Part shown: in pieces, positions 59,800-64,000 of the stretch
Layout of the letters: each line of letters starts with the position of its first letter
Numbering within the stretch: position 1 is the stretch's first letter
Origin: Bacillota bacterium
GTDB taxonomy: Bacteria; Bacillota; Clostridia; Lachnospirales; Bianqueaceae
Direction of reading: 5' to 3'
Length of the DNA: 64,000 nucleotides
Assembly (NCBI GenBank): GCA_017441925.1
Contig: JAFRUE010000002.1
Coordinates: 1 to 64,000, forward strand
Made by a program: the position numbers and the translations under genes
The notes under the pieces: model-generated
What the model was told of the DNA's origin: nothing
Seen by the model: the letters and a program-made list of their open reading frames with translations, nothing else
The model's database searches: none

Positions 59800-61008
59800 T
59801 TACGGCCGCATACCGCCCATTCCGCCGAATCCACCGCCCATCATGGAATTGCTGAGCTGAGTGATCTGCGAACCGTTGACGATGACCGTTCCGCCGTTCA
59901 ACTGGCCGATCCCGTCGTAATCGAACGCAGACTGGGCCGTAATATTGACCGTACCGCCGTTGATATACAGATTTCCGTTCGAATCGATCGCGTCCGTATC
60001 ACCGGCGCCCATCGAGACGTAGATCTCGCCGCCGTTGATCACGATCTCAACTGTGCAGGCTGAGCTCTTATCTGTCGCATTGATTCCGTCATCCGAAGCC
60101 GAAACAGAAATCATTCCATCGTTGATCTCAACGGACGTCGCTTCCAGGCCTTCCGCCGCCGTGATATTCAGCTCTCCGCCGTTAATCGTAAGCGTCGTCT
60201 GTGCCTGCACGCCGTCATCCGCTGCCACGATCGCAAAGGTTCCGCCTGAAATCTCGATGCTCCCGGCCGCATCGTCCTCATCATTCTCACAATGAATCGC
60301 GTCTTTGCCGCTTGTGATCGTAAATGTCCCGTCTGTGATCGTGATGGAATCCTCTGCTTCGATCGCGTCTTCCGCACTCTCGATCCTGTAGGTCCCGCCT
60401 GTAAATTCCAGATCGTTCTTGCACGAAATACCGTTTGCCTTTGTCGATACGATCGTCAGCTCCCCGTCGCCTTCAAGCTCAAGATCATCTTTGGCGAAAA
60501 TCACCGCATCCAGATTGGTTTCACCGTCAGCCGCAAAAACACCTGTCACTGTCAGCATGGAAGAACCGTTTGTGACCACATGCACCTTGTCCGCAGAAAC
60601 CACGTAGATCACCGGAGCATCTTCGTTGGTGACCGTCACGCTGTCCAGAACGATCCAGACCTTCTCTTCTTTATCCACGTTTACCCGGATCGAGAAGTTC
60701 TCAGCACTGCCGGTAAAAGTGTAAGTGCCGGCTTCTGTAATCTCTTCAGTCTTGTTGTCCTCAACGGTTATTGTTTTGGATTCGCTGTCCGTTATAGATT
60801 CGTCACCAACCGCAGGGCTGTCCGCTGCTGAACTTTCAGTTTCGGACTGTGCATCAGCAGCCGACGTGTCTATTATTTCACTCGCTGCGGAAGTTTCTGC
60901 CGTCGTTTTCTCCGCTGTTCCCGGAATGACGGCGCAGCCAGCCAGCAGCATCAGCGTCATGATTCCCGCAAGTATCGATATCCAGAACCTGGTTTTTTTA
61001 TGTCTCAT
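59800..61008 (-). CDS. DUF4353-type lipoprotein, shorter paralogue
   Basis: The start is ATG 61008 (MRHKKTRFW), with AAAGGAG upstream; the frame to 61062 has no such site. The 402-residue lipoprotein has lipobox LLAGC, a short Ser/Thr/Ala/Glu linker instead of the Gly/Pro/Gln linker, then the same beta-helix (DAVIFAKDDL, DAIHCENDEDDAAG, SASDDGINATDKSS) and a Gly/Met tail. Its beta-helix and tail are very similar to the neighbour, which shows gene duplication with replacement of the linker. Both are transcribed leftward, 27 nt apart. Confidence 0.87.
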   Translation of the reverse strand: MRHKKTRFWISILAGIMTLMLLAGCAVIPGTAEKTTAETSAASEIIDTSAADAQSETESSAADSPAVGDESITDSESKTITVEDNKTEEITEAGTYTFTGSAENFSIRVNVDKEEKVWIVLDSVTVTNEDAPVIYVVSADKVHVVTNGSSMLTVTGVFAADGETNLDAVIFAKDDLELEGDGELTIVSTKANGISCKNDLEFTGGTYRIESAEDAIEAEDSITITDGTFTITSGKDAIHCENDEDDAAGSIEISGGTFAIVAADDGVQAQTTLTINGGELNITAAEGLEATSVEINDGMISVSASDDGINATDKSSACTVEIVINGGEIYVSMGAGDTDAIDSNGNLYINGGTVNITAQSAFDYDGIGQLNGGTVIVNGSQITQLSNSMMGGGFGGMGGMRP

Positions 61009-61071
61009 AAAAATGACTCCTTTCATATCTGTGCCTGCCCCCTCTCTCAAGGAGACAAGCACAGTATAAAG

Positions 61072-61093
61072 GAGCCAGGTTAAATCAACCTTA
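61072..61093. promoter_or_regulatory. Short inverted repeat upstream of the lipoprotein pair
   Basis: AGGTT-AAATC-AACCT (within 61074-61089) lies upstream of a TATACT-like sequence (complement of AGTATA at about 61058) on the minus strand. It could be a response-regulator site; no regulator is adjacent. Confidence 0.35.
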
Positions 61094-61143
61094 AAAGCAA
61101 TGTGAACAAATCGTGAATTCCGATGCCGGAGTGTGTTGCCCCG

Positions 61144-62955
61144 TCAGACCGTGATTCCGTTGATCTCTTCTGTCAGGCGGCAGATCTCGTCAATGATCCC
61201 GCCGATGTAACGGATCGTGTCACGCAGCGGCTCGTCCGTCGTAATGTCGACGCCCGCAAGCTTCGCAAGGCCGGCAGGATCCAGTGTGGAACCGGCATCC
61301 AGTACTTTCTTCCAGTCGTCTACGGCCGGCTGGCCTTCTCTCTCGATGCGGCGCGCCGTCTCGGTCGCGACCGTCAGGCCTGCACTGTACGTATAGGAAT
61401 ACAGTCCCATATAGTAATGCGGCTGCCGCATCCATGTGAGTTCAGCACCTTCGTTCAACTCGACCGCGTCGCCCCAGAACGTCTCAAGGTTCTTGCGGAA
61501 GATATCGGAAAGCGTCTCTGCGTTGACGGAACCGCCTTCATCGATGATCTTGTAGACTTCGCGCTGATACCAGGCTTCCCGCAGATGCGTCACGAAATTG
61601 TGATAATAGGTATTGCCGATCTGGCAGGAGAGTACCCAGCGGCGGAATCTCGGATCGTCGCTTGTTTTCAGCAGATACTGCGCCAGCAGGAGCTCGTTCA
61701 TCGTGGACGGAGCTTCCACAAAATATGTCGAGACGTCCGTGTCGAACAGGGACTGATGTCCGTTCGCGTGACGGAAGTGACCCGCGTGTCCGAGCTCGTG
61801 CGCGACGGTGAAAACGTCAGCCATCCGGTCGTTCCAGGAAAGCAGGATGAAAGAGCCTCGGCCGTACGGGCTCGCGCAGAAGCCGCCGGTCTCCTTGCCC
61901 TGGTTCTTCGCGAAATCGATCCAGCGGTCGGTGAAAGCTTCTTCGATCATGGAGGTATAGTCCTCTCCGAGGATGGACAGGCCTTTCTTTACATAATCCT
62001 TGGCTTTCTCGACGGTCAGGCGCGGATCATAATCCGGGTCCACCGGCAGTTTGAGGTCGGCAAAAGTCATCTTGTCGAGGCCGTATTTTTTCTGCAGGAG
62101 GCGTGCGTAGCGCTGCATATGCGGTGCCAGCTCGCTTGTGATCAGGTCGATCTGGCGGTCGTACATCTCGCGCGTGACCTTCTGCTCAAACAGCAGGTAG
62201 TCAAAAACCGAACTGAAGCCGCGGAGTCTGGACATGACTTTCTCCGTCGTAACCTGCGCGTTGTACGCGGCCGCCGTCACGTTCTCATACTGGCGGATCT
62301 TGTCGGAAAACGCCTTGAAAGCGGCGCGGCGGACTTCCGTATCGCGTTCGTATTCATAGTCGTCCTCAAAAAGAGAATAGCCGAGCGGATACTCCTTGCC
62401 GCCCGCGGTAAAGGACGGGAACTGCATATCCGCGATCTTAGCCATGTTGTAGACATTGTACGGCGTCTCAAAGCTCTGTGAAAGCGCGGCCATCGCCTTC
62501 TCCGTCTCCGGAGTGAGCTGATAAGGCTTGCGGCGGCGCAGATCCTTCAGATAATTCCTGCAGCCGGCGGCCTTGTCGATCGCATGATCCAGAACGGTAT
62601 CGTCTGCCTGCAGGATCTCACTGTCGATAAAACTCATGCGGCTCGCGATCTCGGCATACATCGCGGAGATCCGCTCGTTCTTCTCGAGGTTCGCGGTATC
62701 GTAGTAGTCGACGGAAACAGCCAGGCTCGTATAAGTGCTGAGCAGTCCGAGTTTCTTCTCAAGCTCCTCATAGTCCGTGAGGCAGGCTACGATCCGGTCC
62801 GGGTCGTTCAGTTTGCCGGGATAAGCCTGCTCGATCTTGTCGGCCAGCTGCTTAGCCGCCTCAAGATCCGCCTGGAAATCCTCTTCCGTTTTGTAGATCA
62901 GGCTCAGATCCCATTTCAGTTCTTCCGGTACGTCTTTTCTTCTTGCGAGTTCCAT
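61144..62955 (-). CDS. pepF: Oligoendopeptidase F
   Basis: A 603-residue M3B metallopeptidase. The zinc site HELGH is at 386-390 (VAHELGHAGHF) and the third ligand lies downstream in the helix following APSTMNELL. N-terminal RKDVPEELKWDLSLIYKTEEDF is the family's standard opening. It cleaves 7-17 residue peptides in the cytoplasm, and complements PepT and the C69 dipeptidase. AGGAGG precedes the ATG. It lies 77 nt after the flavin reductase gene in the same direction. Confidence 0.97.
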   Translation of the reverse strand: MELARRKDVPEELKWDLSLIYKTEEDFQADLEAAKQLADKIEQAYPGKLNDPDRIVACLTDYEELEKKLGLLSTYTSLAVSVDYYDTANLEKNERISAMYAEIASRMSFIDSEILQADDTVLDHAIDKAAGCRNYLKDLRRRKPYQLTPETEKAMAALSQSFETPYNVYNMAKIADMQFPSFTAGGKEYPLGYSLFEDDYEYERDTEVRRAAFKAFSDKIRQYENVTAAAYNAQVTTEKVMSRLRGFSSVFDYLLFEQKVTREMYDRQIDLITSELAPHMQRYARLLQKKYGLDKMTFADLKLPVDPDYDPRLTVEKAKDYVKKGLSILGEDYTSMIEEAFTDRWIDFAKNQGKETGGFCASPYGRGSFILLSWNDRMADVFTVAHELGHAGHFRHANGHQSLFDTDVSTYFVEAPSTMNELLLAQYLLKTSDDPRFRRWVLSCQIGNTYYHNFVTHLREAWYQREVYKIIDEGGSVNAETLSDIFRKNLETFWGDAVELNEGAELTWMRQPHYYMGLYSYTYSAGLTVATETARRIEREGQPAVDDWKKVLDAGSTLDPAGLAKLAGVDITTDEPLRDTIRYIGGIIDEICRLTEEINGITV

Positions 62956-63032
62956 AGGTTCCTCCTGTTAATTGAAAAACTCTTTTTACGGTTACGTTTT
63001 ATGAATTGCGGTTTGTGATCAACTCTAATTGT

Positions 63033-63575
63033 TTATTCTTCGATAATGTAGGCCGCGACGATTTCACCGATGTATTCTGTGTGGGGCGAATTGTTCCGGC
63101 CGGCATACGGATCCGGCTCATCCGGCGGATACATCCTCTGCTCAATGCCCTCGATCGCGATCTCCGCAATCGGCTGCTCTTTTTTGTAAATGACACGGCA
63201 CTCGAGCGTCAGCGGGAACTCCTTGATGACCGGGACACCGTTGACAGCCGCATCCTCCAGCGTAATGGCAAGATCCTTTTCCTTATCGATCTTCCATCCC
63301 GTCAATGAACCCGCCTGTCCGAGGACGCTTTTGTCATATTCTCCCAGAGGCACACTGATCGTGAACGCCTCGTTCCTGCGCAGCAGCTGCGTCGTGAAGC
63401 GGCTCTCCCGCACATACGCTGTAAAAATGGGCTTGTTCCATTCGATCCCGAGCGACCCCCAGCCGATCGTCATCGTATTGAAACGGCCGTCCGCGAAAGT
63501 GTTGAGCAGCACTCCCTTGGCGATCGCCTTTGTAATATCGTTTGCATAGTCGAACACGTTGATTTCATGTTTCAT
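63033..63575 (-). CDS. Flavin reductase-like domain protein
   Basis: The start is ATG 63575 with AGGAGG upstream. The frame extends to 63806 but that part runs through hairpin-repeat DNA. The 180-residue split-barrel FMN protein has GVLLNTFADGRFNTMTIGWGSLGIEWNKPIFTAYV-type blocks (shown here in part as NTMTIGWGSLG) and an IGEIVAAY end. It is distinct from the paralogue at 43509. It likely transfers electrons from NAD(P)H to FMN or to a partner. Confidence 0.9.
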   Translation of the reverse strand: MKHEINVFDYANDITKAIAKGVLLNTFADGRFNTMTIGWGSLGIEWNKPIFTAYVRESRFTTQLLRRNEAFTISVPLGEYDKSVLGQAGSLTGWKIDKEKDLAITLEDAAVNGVPVIKEFPLTLECRVIYKKEQPIAEIAIEGIEQRMYPPDEPDPYAGRNNSPHTEYIGEIVAAYIIEE

Positions 63576-63728
63576 CGGTTGTGACCTCCTGATTCTGAAA
63601 TTCCGAATACGATTGTATCGTAATTTACCGAAAAAAACAAGCGGTGTTTTGCCAGCTGTACTTTTGTCAAGGCAGGGGCTTGCTTCTGTTTCTGGTTCCT
63701 CTGCCGCTACAGTTTCTGCAGCTACAGT

Positions 63729-63782
63729 TTGGCACGCTTTTTCTGCGGAATGAATGAGCGTTTCCACGGAGGAGCGTGCCAA
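63729..63782. repeat. 54-bp hairpin repeat, copy C
   Basis: TTGGCACGCT (63729-63738) pairs with AGCGTGCCAA (63773-63782). An inner stem CTGCGGAA/TTCCACGG is possible. It is preceded by a duplicated GCTACAGTTT. Confidence 0.92.
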
Positions 63783-63823
63783 ACAGGGTGACGATGCCGA
63801 TCCCACTGCCTTCTCCGTTCAAA

Positions 63824-63877
63824 TTGGCACGCTTTTTCTGCGGAATGAATGCGAATATCCACTGCGGAGCGTGCCAA
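63824..63877. repeat. 54-bp hairpin repeat, copy D
   Basis: Same arms as copy C, starting exactly 95 bp after it. The inner segment differs slightly. The 41-bp spacers before and after are near-identical (CCCACTGCCTTCTCCGTTCA). Confidence 0.92.
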
Positions 63878-63918
63878 AAATGGTTACGATACTGTTCCCA
63901 CTGCCTTCTCCGTTCAAA

Positions 63919-63972
63919 TTGGCACGCTTTTTCTGCGGAATGAATGAGCGTTTCCACGGAGGAGCGTACCAA
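63919..63972. repeat. 54-bp hairpin repeat, copy E
   Basis: Starts exactly 95 bp after copy D. One base in the right arm is changed (AGCGTACCAA). The next spacer begins (TGGTTACGATACTGTTCCCA) and runs off the window, so the array probably continues. Confidence 0.9.
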
Positions 63973-64000
63973 AAATGGTTACGATACTGTTCCCACTGCC

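Noticed and set aside
63667..63972. Leftward open frame over the hairpin array
   Set aside because: Its peptide just translates the repeats in rotating frames (fragments such as SAEKACQ recur), and there is no ribosome-binding site.
63729..64000. CRISPR array
   Set aside because: The spacers between hairpins are nearly identical to each other, units are 95 bp and no cas genes are present.

Overview
The window reads as a chromosomal segment of an anaerobic, plant-fibre-using Firmicute (Bacillota, Clostridia, probably a gut member of the Lachnospirales or a close relative). The basis is the moderately high GC, strong AGGAGG ribosome-binding sites, consensus sigma-A promoters (TTGACA/TATAAT with 16-18 nt spacers), short intergenic gaps, and lineage-typical genes (DUF951, DUF2284, small E2-like protein, FliB-like protein, LarA, RACE protein). 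No rRNA, tRNA, CRISPR array, prophage or insertion sequence was found. The assignment is inferred from gene content, not from a marker gene.

Layout. 1-554: the 5' part of a leftward gene with a nuclease-like motif. 722-7876: a family 3 beta-glucosidase followed by a corrinoid methyltransfer module (corrinoid protein, two URO-D-fold methyltransferases, a RACE reactivase, a DUF2284 protein). 7949-10051: HAD hydrolase and iron alcohol dehydrogenase. 10152-12822: argG and argH. 13019-16122: a second GH3 enzyme and an orphan E2-like acyltransferase. 16274-19575: a De Ley-Doudoroff type galactonate operon whose kinase is fused to a YunG-like domain. 19793-22212: nucleotide and nucleoside hydrolysis. 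22331-27737: a leftward run with a Zn/Cd-type efflux ATPase, its metallochaperone and SmtB-like repressor, a fructuronate-reductase-like enzyme, a YgjP peptidase and a PPP phosphatase. 27866-32885: aldo/keto reductase, oligogalacturonate lyase, PepT and a C69 dipeptidase.

33096-35568: a WG-repeat lipoprotein and a possible GH106-like fragment. 35636-39062: housekeeping genes (smpB, secG, hpt, degV, DUF951) and a catalytically dead-looking VanY lipoprotein. 39307-42321: a sugar-acid cluster (enolase-superfamily dehydratase, SDR, class II aldolase). 42529-44579: split FliB-like gene, flavin reductase, GNAT. 44806-46026: PadR/DUF2812 pair. 46085-48515: larA and a CDF exporter. 48581-48728: two copies of a hairpin repeat. 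48812-53158: small membrane protein, sugar isomerase, AzlCD, MATE, P-loop kinase. 53339-58083: Ni/Co ECF transporter cbiMQO, a CsoR-type sensor, an APH-like kinase and a YjbQ protein. 58174-61008: two tandem DUF4353-type lipoproteins. 61144-63575: pepF and a flavin reductase. 63729-64000: three more hairpin-repeat copies running off the end.

How the genes fit together: beta-glucosidases, oligogalacturonate lyase, uronate/galactonate/sugar-acid enzymes and the aldolases suggest growth on pectin and plant glycosides. The corrinoid module would remove methyl groups from a methylated plant compound. Metal handling is prominent (Zn/Cd efflux, Ni/Co uptake, Mn-type CDF, LarA). The most unusual items are a 54-bp hairpin repeated at a 94-95 bp period at two loci, the YunG-kinase fusion, and the physical coupling of a beta-glucosidase to a corrinoid methyltransferase operon.
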